Position numbers and translations under genes: made by a program
Assembly (NCBI GenBank): GCA_035236585.1
Contig: CP141126.1
Coordinates: 70,781,414 to 70,845,413 of the forward strand
Reading direction: 5' to 3'
DNA from: Warburgia ugandensis
Lineage: Eukaryota; Streptophyta; Magnoliopsida; Canellales; Canellaceae
DNA: 64,000 nucleotides
The notes under the pieces: model-generated
Told to the model about the DNA's origin: nothing
What the model saw: the letters and a program-made list of their open reading frames with translations, nothing else
Databases searched by the model: none
In this document: one piece after another, positions 33,353 through 44,691 of the stretch
Numbering within the stretch: the stretch's first letter is position 1
How the letters are laid out: every line of letters starts with the position of its first letter

Positions 33353-35571
33353 CACCCCCAACTAGTATTTTTTTACTCCTAAGAAAAACATGTAAAAAAT
33401 TATATGACAAAAACTAATACAAAGTTCGACTTATGTAGGTACTTATGATTGCATTTAACACATCCAACAAGCCCTTAAACCCCTAGATTACCCCTAGTGG
33501 ATGAGTTACGCCTCATGTGTGTTTGTAGTGAATATGCCACAAAATTCTCAAAACTTATATGAAAATCCTTTATTCATCTCAGAACATTTTTTCTTCTATT
33601 TAGCATATGGTAAGTACCTAACTTTAGCCTGCTAGTAAAGATGAACAAAAAAGGTTCTAAATCCTATCCTTATGCTAAAGATATCTCATTATTTCATTAA
33701 ACATTGGAAAATGAGTGTGTATTATAGGTAATATATAATTATAGTCTCCAAGTCAAATATAACCTAATTTGCCATATTCTCACATGAGATACTTGTCACT
33801 CAAAAAAAAGTTACTGAGGAAGGTGTAAATCTCTCTTTAATATGTGAGTAGAATATTGTTCATCAAGTCCAAAAGTCTTACATATTTCATACAAAATAGC
33901 TATAACTTAGAAGGGATGGTAAGGATCTCATTAAAGGATATCAAGTACTAAAAAAGTTACACTCTACCAAATTCCCTACTCATTCATAACCATATCCAAG
34001 CCATATTTCTCTAACATCAAGTTATGACGTCTATTAGGAAGAATATAGGCTTCAGTAAGGATTGGTATAAAGGCAAACAAAGGTTGTCTGGAATATGTGA
34101 AGGTCTTCTATCAGTGTATTCACAACTTCTCCATTTTTCCTCGCAGAAGTGAACATTCTTCTTTTTTATTTGCTATTCTCTTGTTTCTTTTTCACTTGAC
34201 TTTATATATAACCCTTTTGAACTTATTTCTTGTTTTTAACCTTTCCAATGTCCATGCCTTGAATTGTATTGTTCATACTTTTTCAAAAGATGTTGTTCAA
34301 TCTTCTCTATATATTTTCAAAACAATTGGGTAATGGATATATTATAGTGGTTCAATATAGGTAAAGTTCAATTGGATAACAAAGAAAAGGATTTATTTTA
34401 AGGGCTCAAGGGTCTAACTAGTAGAAAATAATATAGGAAAGTCTAAAGGCTTTGGGTTTACCAAGGAGTCATCTATCAGTTCCTAAGTTTCATATGACTT
34501 AAACACGATCACAAACTTAAGTGATATATGGTATAGTCTTTCATGATTTCTCAATAGTTGACCAAGATGAAGAATAATGAGACCAATTATGAACTAATTT
34601 TAGTTGAAGAAAATTTTGAATTTATGTATAACCCTCAGAAAAGAAAGAATGGCTCAAAACTCACTTGGGTTATAAGTCAACATTGATCTTCTTCAGGATC
34701 TCTAGGTTATATTTTTCTCTTCAATTTAAACTGTATATAGCTATTTTGTGCAATTAATGTTCTGAGTTTAATGTTTAGTGAAACACTTAAGGAAAGAAAT
34801 AAAGTAGTGAAGTAATTGTATGCAACTCTATTAATAAGCTAAAGTTAAATAGATAGTTGAATATGTAGAAAACCTCATCTTTATAAAGGATATGTTTTTC
34901 AAAAAAACAAGAAAAGTTAGAAATCTCTTGTATATGTAAACCTCCCAACCTAAACTAAACATTTTCCTTAATGTTTGGAAATATAGGACACCTAAATGAT
35001 AAATGGGTATTGTAGACTAATGAGACTTTCTAAAAAAGCCCTGCGTTGTGTTCCAGTAAGTGCTAAGTTTAATATCTTTAGCCAGACATGGCCTATAACT
35101 AATTTAACCATCTAAACCTAGACTGAGCTTATTCAACTAATTTTCCTAATCATAACCCTAATAATGAATTTGTAAGATTTCTCACACCACTTTAGAATCT
35201 TGCAGTAGTCTATATATTGCCTCCACCTAGAGATTTTTGGTCGTGGTAACATTATGACACCTTAGACCACCATTATTTTAAATGTTAGGGGACCATATTG
35301 ATGATCCCCCATTTTTAGTATTTTATAGTAGTCAATATAATTCCTCCACCTTGAAATTTGAGTTGGTGGCAATACAATAACATCTAAGCCCACCATGAAT
35401 TGCTTCGAATATATTCAGGATGAATTGCCTCATACAATGTCAATTTTAGGGAGAATAATGACCATTGTATTCAGTTTATCTTTTTTCTCTATTTTCCTTA
35501 CATTGTCCTAAAATAGGGGTATAAGCTGACTTTGCCCTTCCCAAAAAGGTTATTCTTGTATTACTAGAGGC
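33353..35571 (-). other. 3' internal, non-coding part of the minus-strand Athila element
   Basis: Begins (minus strand) with a polypurine tract, TGGGGGTG at 33360-33353, next to the LTR. Segments such as CCCTAGTGGATGAGTTACGC (33493-33512) recur near 60808 and, inverted, near 55550, so this is the non-coding region between pol and 3' LTR of the Athila family. No coding domain is present. An imperfect duplication of about 123 bp starts at about 35191 and 35314. The region is cut off where the plus-strand LTR begins at about 35572. Confidence 0.65.
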
Positions 35572-38003
35572 GGGGATATCCAACAATCGAAATCAATCGG
35601 GATGAAATTGAAGATCATGATTAAAAGACCTAGTCAAAGCCTCAAAATCATTACTTCAACATAAAGCAAAGGCCAAGATCATCTTATGGACCAGTAATGG
35701 ATGTGATTAAAGGGCTAAAGATGGCCAAAGTGTGTTAATGAAGTACGCCATACATTCCCACCAGCTTTGCATGGAAGCCACTTAAGCAACCTTAGCCATA
35801 TAAGCCATGAAGGAAGGTGACAAGCTAAGGAATTCAAGATAAACCATACAAGCCACTCAAGCCTAGGGCTAAAGCCAAGAAAGCTTCCAAAACTAAGCAT
35901 GAATCTTAGCCAATGCTTCAAAGTGAGCCATCTAAGCCATCAAACTAAGCTAAATGGAAGTCTAGGATTAGAGGAGATTCAAGAGAGTTATCCATGGGAT
36001 ATTTTGAAGATAATTAAGGAAAATAAATTCCAATAAGATGCAATGTGGAAAAATGGGATAAGAGAATTCAATTTTTTGTATTTTTCTCACTTTTTCCTTA
36101 ATTTCCACCTCACCCTTAAGATGCACTACAAATTTCCAAAACTCTATCTCATTCCAGCTCTTAGGAAACTTCACAACCAACCAAATCTCTCCACCTAACA
36201 CCCTCCACCTCTTTCTCAACCAATCCATAGCCACTTTCCTATTTCCTAAAGTTTTCAACAACTTTCGAATGGGGGAGATGCCCCTTCCTAAAAATGTGGC
36301 ATCTCCCACCCACTCCCCTCCTTAAGGTAGCCACCTCCTTTGATGTCTACCCTTTTCCTCAATGCAAGCCATTCAATTTGACATAATTTAATCCACACCA
36401 CACCTTAGTATTAGGGTACCCTAGGAAAAATAGGAAAAGACTTGTAAAAATGCGCCCAAAGCTAAGCAAACACAAACTCTTCTCAACTTAGGAAAAGACG
36501 TCTCCTCCATCGGAAGGAGATGCCCACTTCCTATAGCCCACTTTTACTTCTTTTTTTTGTTGTCTTGTAGAGCCTTTGGTTGCTTCCAATTCCTTCCAAG
36601 GTGTATGCTTCTTCCTCAAGTGCTCAACCTAGGATTTTTGGAGCTTTAATTCATCTTTGAAGGTTGGTTAGTTTCCTTATTCTCTTTGCTGGAATTTACT
36701 TCTTTTCATGTTAGTTTGCCCTATTTTCCTTTATCTTTCCTTGCTTTTAAATTAAGATTCAAGGCTATTTTTCCTTTAGAGTGGCAGCTAAGGGAAGTCA
36801 TATTCAATCAAGTTTTTCTCTTTACATTTCATTGCATTTTTGTTCTCTTTCAACCGTCTTGATTTTTCAGCTTTCGTTGCTTAAGTTCCATTAGTTGTTG
36901 CCTTAGTTTTTCATAGGATTTCCCTTGTTTTCAACCATGTTAGTTCATGAGTGATTGTTGGAACAATTGAAGAAGAAATTGGCTAGTAAGATTAAGTAAA
37001 CATCATTGTAATCTCATTTAAATTCCATATTTGGATTACATGCGTGGAGTATTATGTTGATGAATTTTTTTATTTGACTCAATGAAGATAGTTGGAATTT
37101 TCAGTTCATGTTTGTATGTAGTAGTTAATTATCTTTGTTATTGAATGTTTGAATGCATTAAAAGTGATTAATTTCATGTTTTACATATTCTATTCATTGA
37201 ATGTTTCAATTACTTTACTATTCAAATTTCATTGCATGGATGGTTTATGTTAATTTCCAGCACCAAACAATCACGTTCACTTGATTTTTCAAGAGCCAAA
37301 CTAGATTGCTAGATAGCTTAGTTAATGTTAGAAATAGATTGCATGCTTAGCTTCCAAAACTAGTTGATTAAATCCACTCCTATCCAATGAATCATGCCTA
37401 CGATTCCATGGTTACATGCATGATGATTGGGTAGTTTTTCCTTTGATTGTTTGTTAGTGGTAATTTTTTCTTCAATTCTCTTGTTTAGTTATAGTTATAT
37501 TTCATTAGGTTGCATCTTAATTAGTTTGAAAAGTAATTAATTTTTTCACACTTGTTAAAATAGTTGATTTGGTTGCTTAGTTTTCTTAGTTTGCATGATT
37601 AGGAAAGTAGTTTGTTAAAGCACATTTCTTTAAATTAGTTGTTAATTTCATGTTTTGGAAAATTAGTTTAGTAAAGTTGATAAATTGTATTTTAGGAAAT
37701 TTTTTTATTAGGAAAATCATAAAATTAGAAGTTTTTAATTTAGGAAAATTTTAATTTTAGAAAGTGCATATTTTAGGAAAATTTTCAATCTAGCATGTTT
37801 CTTATTTTTGCTTAGTTTTAAATTTTATTTGTTAATTTCCATTCTTAGTTTAGGTGAAAAAACACTTGAATTTGGTTAGATTAGATAGTTTAAAGTAGGG
37901 ATCACTAGCATCACATTAGTTCATCTCCTATGTGATCAACTTTACTAGCACACTATATTGTAAATGATTCATGTGCTTACAAGTTTTATTTAAAACAACA
38001 ACA
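35572..38003 (+). repeat. 5' LTR of the Athila gag-pol element
   Basis: Matches the LTRs at 47451 and 55708 from their position of about 230 bp to the end, terminating in AAACAACAACA at 38003. It includes a cluster of nine AGCC(A/T) motifs (35770-35940), the block AAAAGACGTCTCCTCC near 36492, and a decayed TATA position at 36441. Two minus-strand ORFs (35715-35921, 35968-36309) have no domain support. Confidence 0.85.
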
Positions 38004-38009
38004 ATTTTT

Positions 38010-38027
38010 TGGCGCTATTGTTGGGGA
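38010..38027 (+). other. Primer-binding site, Athila type
   Basis: TGGCGCTATTGTTGGGGA starts 6 bp after the LTR end. This form is known from Athila/Calypso-type elements and is attributed to tRNA-Asp; I recall that attribution and have not checked it here. Confidence 0.8.
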
Positions 38028-39152
38028 GTTGCAATAATTTGTGTGGTGTTCATACTTTAGGTTATTTTCCTCTAGTCTATGTTTAGGGTGCATTACATTA
38101 GGGGTTTGCATAATTTATTGTTGCTATTTTCCTTATATTGATCATATTTCTTTAATTTTTGTGTGAGGGAAATTGGAAAAGGAACAGCTATGATCTTGTG
38201 GGCCACTGCTTCATCATCTTAGATTAGGTTTTATTATTTTCCTAGATTAGGATTGAGTGAAAATTGTAGTGAGGCCCAATGTAAATTGCAATTTCATTAT
38301 TATTTAATTTTAAATCATCATCGAACCCCTCACTGTTAGTATCTCTCACTCAATTTTAATTTTTAGGATAATTTGCATTTGGATGTTAGTATAATTAATA
38401 TAGATTAGGAACATTCATTAATAATTATTGCATCTTTACTTAGGATTGTTGCATTAGAGCACCTATCTAATCTTGGTTAGATAGCATGTAAGTTGCATTA
38501 GTTTGTTTTTGTATTGCATTGCATATTTATAGCTTTATGGTGGAATGAAATTAATGTTAGTAAGGGCCCCACAAGAACCTTACAAGATAAGGACTGGATT
38601 TCAACACCAGCTCCTTGGCTCACCTAGGAATCAATCAATATCCTTGTATGTCACGATCCCACCCCTTGAATTTAAATTTAAAATCAAGTCAAAAGAGACT
38701 TGAGGGTATCGAGCTCATAGGATCCTTTTAGAAGGACGCAATCTATTGTCATTCTAATGGCTTATAAGCATTGTGGTTATAGTGGGTGTCTTAATCCAAG
38801 TGATTTTCCCATGCATTATGCTGATGTTAGTTGAGGTCTAAATGCCTCCTAACACGAGGATTGTAATAACCACTTTAGAGTAGAACCTAACTGGTAAGCA
38901 ATAGTCCAATCTAGATGAAAGGAGGAGCTTTCCAGATTTAGGTCTAAGAAGTTACCACCTATGTACGAAGCAAAGATAATTAAAACACTGCTCAATTAGT
39001 GCATACAAGGATTTGATTAACATTTAGATTAAGCATTTAGTGAAGGAAAATTTCTACAAGAGCATCAATCTTAGAACCTAGAGCTAACACCTTTTAACCC
39101 AGAGATTCAATCCAAACTAAGACAAGGGGAAAGTAACAAATTTCTTATCCAA
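38028..39152 (+). other. Leader between primer site and gag
   Basis: 1.1 kb without a coding frame. It contains a block at 38952-39020 (ACCACCTATGTAC onward) whose reverse complement lies next to the partial primer sites at 46123-46191 and about 54143-54212. Confidence 0.7.
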
Positions 39153-40500
39153 ATGGATGAACCACCAGTAGAAGTCAAGCACAACGCCATTAGAGATTCC
39201 TATGTGCCACTACAACTCAACACCCCATCCTACATAGCTTTACCACCTACAAATGCAGATCATTTCAAGTTAAAGCTGGGAGTCATATAAGTGCTCCCCA
39301 ATTTTTATGGTTGAGACCGAGAAGACCCCTACCAACATATCAAGAAGTTCCTTAATATTTGCACCACATTTAGGTTTTAAAAATTTTCAAACAATTCTAT
39401 TAGGTTTAGGATATTCTTGTTCTCTCTTAAGGATAAAACTAAGTCATGGCTGAATTCCTTAGATGTAGGTTCCATCAATACATGGGACCAATTATCTAAA
39501 AAAAAAATTAACAAGTTCTTACCTATTCACAAAACCAATGTTCTTCATCGTGAAATTATTAATTCCCAATAAAGGAATGATGAACAATACTACAAATGTT
39601 GGGAATGATGGAATGAACTACAACAAAAATGGCCACATCATGGATTTGAAAAATGGCGGCAAGTTCGATACTTTGACAACTCAAAATAGATAAATGGTAG
39701 ATGCAATGAGTGGAGGGACCCTCATGTTAAAGGATGAAAGTGAGGCTTGGGAGTTCTTTCAGACTATAGCAGATAATTTCCAATAATGGGATTATTCAAA
39801 TAGAAGAGAGAAACAACCAGCCCACCAAGAGAGAGGGTCTCTATGAGATAGGAGTGCATAATGATCTATCCCATAAACTTGACTCTGTACTAGAAAGAAT
39901 GGACAAGTACAATGGTAGATCGAACAAGCTTGAAACTATGTTTCAATCCTTTATGGCTCCCTCATCCCTTAAACCTCCACAAGAGGTTTGTACTATATGT
40001 TCTAGCCTAACCCATATAGCCACATCTTGTGCGTCAAATAGAGTGTTGAATGACTATCTTATTGGCCAAGTAAATGCATATTGCCAACCTGGCAACAACC
40101 TGTATTCTGAAACCTACACCCTTGGATGGGTTAGGCATCCCAACTTTTCTTGGTTGAATAATAACTACCAAGGGGGGCCATTTGCAAATCCCCCTACCCA
40201 AAACTTTCCTCATAAAGCTATAGTTCTCCAGTAGCCACCTGACTTCCAACCACCTCACCAACAAAAGAAACTATCTTTTGAGGAAAACTTTCAAACCATT
40301 CTTGAAAATTTTTTAAAAGAAAATGATGACATTGAAAAGGCCTTACACCAGTTGAAAAATGATAGTAGACATTTAGCCCATGTCAACTTTCAAGCTATAG
40401 CTAAGTTAGATATGTAGGTAAGCTAATTGTCAACTGAACTACATAATAGAGGATAGGGTCAGTTCCCTAATTAACCCATCCCGAACCCAAAGGGCCAATT
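39153..40500 (+). pseudogene. gag of the Athila element
   Basis: The likely start is ATG at 39153 (MDEPPVEVKHNAIRDSY). Further on, DPYQHIKKFLNICTTF and LKDKTKSWLNSLDVGSI mark the capsid-like gag core, with a TAA stop and a TAG stop between them. The 126-codon open stretch 39854-40234 is in a different frame and holds a zinc-knuckle-like C46-x2-C49-x4-H54-x4-C59 (39989-40030) followed by FSWLNNNYQGG. Gag would form the virus-like particle and bind RNA. There is at least one shift and several stops. All four metal-binding residues survive, unlike the gag of the outer element. Confidence 0.82.
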
Positions 40501-40679
40501 TGAGATAGGGTCAAGTTCTCAAAACCTTAACCCTCATGAGCTTGCCAAGTCTATGACCTCCTTTAGGAGTGGTCATTAGATCAATAACAAAATAGGGTAG
40601 GCTAAGGAAACTGAATAGGAGAAAGAGGCAACCAAAACATAGGAGAAAGAGAAAAGATAGAAAAGCCCTATAGAACCTA

Positions 40680-41560
40680 TAGTGGAGGCACCTTATGTGC
40701 CTAAAGCCCCTTTTTCTCATTTACTAAAAAAGGCTAGAAAGGGAACAAACTTCAACAAGTTAATGGAGGTATTTGAACATGTCCAAATCAATATTCCTTT
40801 GCTCAATTCAATTAGAGACATCCTCACCTATGTCAAGTTCTTAAAAGAGCTTTGCACAAGAAAAAGAAATCTAAATGTACAGAAGAAAGTTTTCCCCACC
40901 GAGCAAGTAAGCTCTTTGATTTAACACAAGACCCCATCGAAGTTTAGATACCCAGGGTTTCCTACCATTTCCTACATTGTTGAAGATCATATCATAGATA
41001 AGGCATTACTTGACCTATGGGTGAGTGTTAACTTGTTACCATACTCTGTCTATGAGAAACTAAGACTGGGTGAGTTAAAGCCAACCACTACCATGCTACA
41101 ATTATTTGATAGATCTATTAAGATACCCCATGGTTTGGTTGAAGATGTCTTGATATAAGTGGACCAGTTTTATTACCCACTTGATTTTCATTGTACTATA
41201 AACCGTACTTGCATTTGATCTTAGTAGTCCGATTTCGGTCATCCTTTGATGACCATTTTTGGTGACGTCCAATGTCATTATTAACTATAGGAATAATGAA
41301 ATGAAATTTCCATTTAGAAGCATGAAAGTTAAGCTAAATGACTTTAACACCGATCAACAACATTTAGACCTCGATGATTCTCGTGATGTCAATTTGATTG
41401 AGAGTTTAATTAATGACATTAGTCCACCATTGTCCATCTCTAACCCACTAAAGGCTTGTCTTATGAGTTTTAATGGAGAATTTAATTTAGACAAGTCTAA
41501 TGTGGAGGTAAACTACCTTTTGGAGGCTGTCCCAATCATGGATACCTCCAAATAGGGTCC
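40680..41560 (+). pseudogene. Protease region of the Athila element
   Basis: The 80-codon stretch 40682-40924 (FSHLLKKARKG, then VFEHVQINIPLLNSI) is the segment preceding protease in Athila polyproteins. Near 41005-41060 the frame reads ALLDLWVSVNLLPYSVYEKL: the catalytic Asp remains but the following Gly position is Trp. A 98-codon open stretch 41259-41555 carries INYRNNEMKF and continues into a linker. Stops at the end of the first stretch and near 41158 break it. Confidence 0.78.
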
Positions 41561-41819
41561 TTATGTGGAACCACTCCCACATTTTGAATCTGCGCCCACA
41601 CCCTCAATAGAGCAAACACCATCATTGGACCTAAAACCCTCACCTGACAACTTGAAATATTCATACCTATGCCCAAATAAAATCTTAAATGTGATAATAG
41701 CATCATATTTAGATAATGAATAGAAGGGTAAGCTTTTAGATTTACTTAAGGAACATAAAACTACTCTAGGTTGGACAGTAGTAGACATAAAAGGGATTAG
41801 TCCAGTCATCTGCATGCAT

Positions 41820-41926
41820 AGGATTCACTTAGAAGAAAATGCAAAACCTTCTAGAGAAACTCAAAGATGACTTAATCCCCACTTGAAGGAAGTAGAGATG
41901 AAGTCCTAAAGCTTTTAGATGTTGGC

Positions 41927-41961
<35 letters not shown>

Positions 41962-42790
41962 TATCTCTGACAGTCATTGGGTCAGTCCCCTTTAGGTTGT
42001 AATAAAGAAATCGAGGATCATGGTAGTAAAAAATGAGGATAATGAGTTAGTACCCACCCGCATGACCACAGGGGAGAGAATTTGCATTGACTATCGAAAG
42101 TTGAATGCGATCATGAGGAAAGATCACTTTTCTCTACCCATCATTGACCAAATGCAAGAGAGATTAGCTGCATAATGTTATTGCTATTTTCTAAACGGAT
42201 ATTCCAATTATAACCAGATTCCTATGCCACCAAAGGATCAAGAGAAGACCACCTTCACCTGTCCTCTTAGAACCTTCGCTTATCGACGTATGCCTTTTGG
42301 GCTTTAGAACACTCCAACTACATTTCAAAGGTGTATATTGAGCATTTTCTCTAATATGATAGAAATTTTTCTTGAGGTGTTTATGGATGACTTCTCACTA
42401 TTTAGGTCATCATTTGATGAGTGCTTGTACCACTTAAAGTTAGTTCTAACAAAGTGTCAAGAGAAAATTCTTGTTTTACCATTTTATGGTACAAAGTGGG
42501 ATAGTTTTAGGCCACATATTATCACCCGATGAGATAGAAGTTGATAAGACAAAAGCAAATTTAATAGCCAACCTTCCTCCTCTAAGGACAATGAAAGAAA
42601 TCCACTCCTTTTTAGGGCATGCTAGCTTTTACAAACACTTCAGCAAGGATTTTAGCAAAATTACTAAGCCCCTTTGTAACTTACTTACAAAGGAGGCCAT
42701 TTTTTACTTTGATGAGGACTGTAAGAGAGCATTTGAGCAACTCAAGGTGGAGTTGACTTCTGCACCCATTATTGACTACTAGATTGGAAT
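41820..42790 (+). pseudogene. Reverse transcriptase of the Athila element
   Basis: In order: EVLKLLDVGI before the TA repeat, then YPISDSHWVSP, GERICIDYRKLNA near 42080, a YNQIP-containing palm segment near 42210, TFTCPLRTFAYRRMPFG near 42255, and FMDDF at 42380-42394, with both catalytic Asp codons intact. The thumb region (FLGHASFYKHFSKDFSKI, then DCKRAFEQLKVELTSAP) is in another frame at 42471-42782. Stops interrupt it, including a TAG shortly after the SHWVSP segment. The TA microsatellite at 41929-41959 lies inside this gene. Confidence 0.85.
41929..41959 (+). repeat. (TA)n microsatellite inside the RT coding sequence, frame-preserving
   Basis: 31 bp of TA dinucleotides. Reading in the RT frame from EVLKLLDVGI, the tract encodes repeated Ile-Tyr and re-enters the conserved YPISDS segment in the same frame. 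Confidence 0.88.
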
Positions 42791-43140
42791 GCACCATTTG
42801 AGATAAGGTGTGATTGCATCGAATTATGCCATTGGAGCTATTTTGGGGTAGTGCATCGATAAAATTTCCCATGTAATATGTTATACTAGTAAAATACTAA
42901 ATGATGTTATTTGGCCATAGAGAAAGAGTTGGATGTAGTGTCTATTCTAGATAAGTTTAGATCCTACTTGTTAGCGTCTAAAGTTATAGTGTACTCGGAT
43001 CATGTGGATTTAAAGTACCTCCTTTCTAAAAAGGATGCAAAACCTAGGTTGATCCATTGGATACCACTGCTACAGGAGTTTGACTTAGAAATTCTGGACA
43101 GAAAGGTTCCAAAAATGTTGTAGTTGACCTCTTGTCCAGA
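42791..43140 (+). pseudogene. RNase H domain of the Athila element
   Basis: A CDxIxYAIGAI-like segment near 42813-42850 (first catalytic Asp, codon-shifted) is followed by the 70-codon stretch 42911-43123 with [18 protein letters not shown] and [15 protein letters not shown], which carry the Glu and the next Asp. The matching region near the window end, on the minus strand, is similar. A shift near 42900 separates the two halves. Confidence 0.75.
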
Positions 43141-43259
43141 CTAGTGGTGGAGAAAACTAGCGATCACATGATTATAACTAAATCCTTCCCGGATGAATAG
43201 CTATTGCATATTTGCCAGTGGCCCTAGTACAATGATATTGTTAATTATCTATTACAAGA

Positions 43260-44514
43260 CAAATGCCTAATCAATGGACTAAACAAGATAAAAAGAGATT
43301 TTTGACCAAGGTTAGATATTTTACTTGGGTCGACCAATACTTATTCAATTACTGTCCCGGTCAGGTGACTAGGAGATGTGTACGAGATCGTGAACACAAT
43401 CAAATCATCTCCTTCTGCTATGATCATGCATGTGGGGCCATTTTAGCTTGAAAAAGACAATTGCAAAAATTTTGCAGTCTAGTTTTTATTGGCCTACCAT
43501 ATTTAAGGATGTACATGCTTACTTCACAACATGTGCGAGGTGTCAAAGATTAGGTAGTATAGGAAGGAGACATATGATTCCCCTAAACTCAATCCTTACT
43601 ATAGAGCCATTTGGTGTATGGGGCATAAATTTCATGGGACCCTTTCCTAATTCTTTTGAAAATCCTTGCATTTTAGTGGGAGGGCACTACATGTCTAAGT
43701 GGGTGCAGGTTATACCTTGTAAAACCAATGACCACAAAGTTGTAGTAAAATTCTTAAAAGAAAATATTTTTGTAAGGTTTGGTACTCCAAGAACCATAAT
43801 AAGTGATGGGGGAAAACATTTTTGTAATAAAGTATTTGAGAATTTAATGAAAAAGTATAGTGTCACCAATAGAATTGCTACTGCATACCACCCTCAGACT
43901 AGTGACCAAGTAGAGGTATCTAGTAGGGAGATAAAGAAGATACTAGAGAAGACAGACAATCCAGGAAGGAAAGACCAATCTATGAGACTTAATGACACTT
44001 TATGGGCTAATCTTACAGAATATTAAACCCCTATAGGAATGTTACCTTACCACCTGGTCTATGGAAAGGCCTTCCACTTACAAGTAGAGTTAGTGAACAA
44101 AGCATATTGGGCTATCAAAACCTCAATTTTGACTTTGATTATAGTAGGACCCACCAGAAACTCTAACTGAATGAGTTGGAATAATTGAGGAAAGATTCAT
44201 ATGACTCTGCATGATTATATAAAGACCAAATGAAGGTTGCACATGATCACCAAATCTTAAGAAAATCCTTCACACCTGAATAAAAGGTGTTATTATATAA
44301 CTCTAGATTACATCTCTTCCTAGTAAAACTCAGATCTAGATGGACCAGACCTTATATAGTACACACAATCTATCCTCATGAGACCATCAAGATTGAGAAG
44401 GACAGAGAAATCCAAAAAGTCAGTGGTCAAAGGTTAAAACCTTTCCTAGAGATGCCTAATCCTGAGATTGATGAGAAACTATTAGAGGCACCTCAATATC
44501 ATGTGCCGCCTTAG
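43260..44514 (+). pseudogene. Integrase of the Athila element
   Basis: The 62-codon stretch 43263-43451 holds the His part of the zinc site. A one-base loss near 43437 moves the frame to the 198-codon stretch 43430-44026. Residues C35 and C38 (CARC) complete the zinc site; GINFMGPFP has Asn67 (43628-43630) where the first catalytic Asp belongs; ISDGG gives Asp126 (43805-43807); QVEVSS gives Glu162 (43913-43915), exactly 35 residues apart. The C-terminal part continues in another frame at 44287-44514 (LLYNSRLHLF, then RSRWTRPY). No chromodomain, as expected for Athila. The substitution and shifts imply an inactive enzyme. Confidence 0.88.
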
Positions 44515-44567
44515 ATTAGTACTCTAGGAACCCTTGCATATTACCATCATTGCAAATTACCAACAAC

Positions 44568-44691
44568 AAGGAAGTGGCAGCACCCAAAGAGTCCACTAAA
44601 CAACATAAAAGAAGAAGAAGTAAAAGTGGGCTATAGGAAGCGGGTGTCACCTTCCAATGGAGGAGACGTCTTTTCCTAAGTTGAGAAGAGT
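44568..44691 (-). repeat. Inverted LTR segment
   Basis: About 124 bp whose reverse complement matches the LTR around 36464-36590. It contains AGGAGACGTCTTTTCCTAAG at 44661-44680, which reads on the minus strand in the plus-oriented LTRs. At 44692 the sequence switches to direct orientation (TGTATGCTTC) at the exact LTR position that follows this segment. Confidence 0.8.

Larger units (their letters stand above)
35572..44514 (+). mobile_element. Athila-type element with gag-pol remnants, plus strand
   Basis: 5' LTR, primer site, leader, gag, protease, RT, RNase H and integrase remnants lie in the usual Ty3/gypsy order on the plus strand. The usual long non-coding or env-bearing region between integrase and 3' LTR is absent: about 50 bp after the integrase end comes LTR sequence, first inverted and then direct. 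The 5' LTR lacks its first 230 bp or so compared with the copy at 47451. All coding domains carry stops or shifts. Confidence 0.82.
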
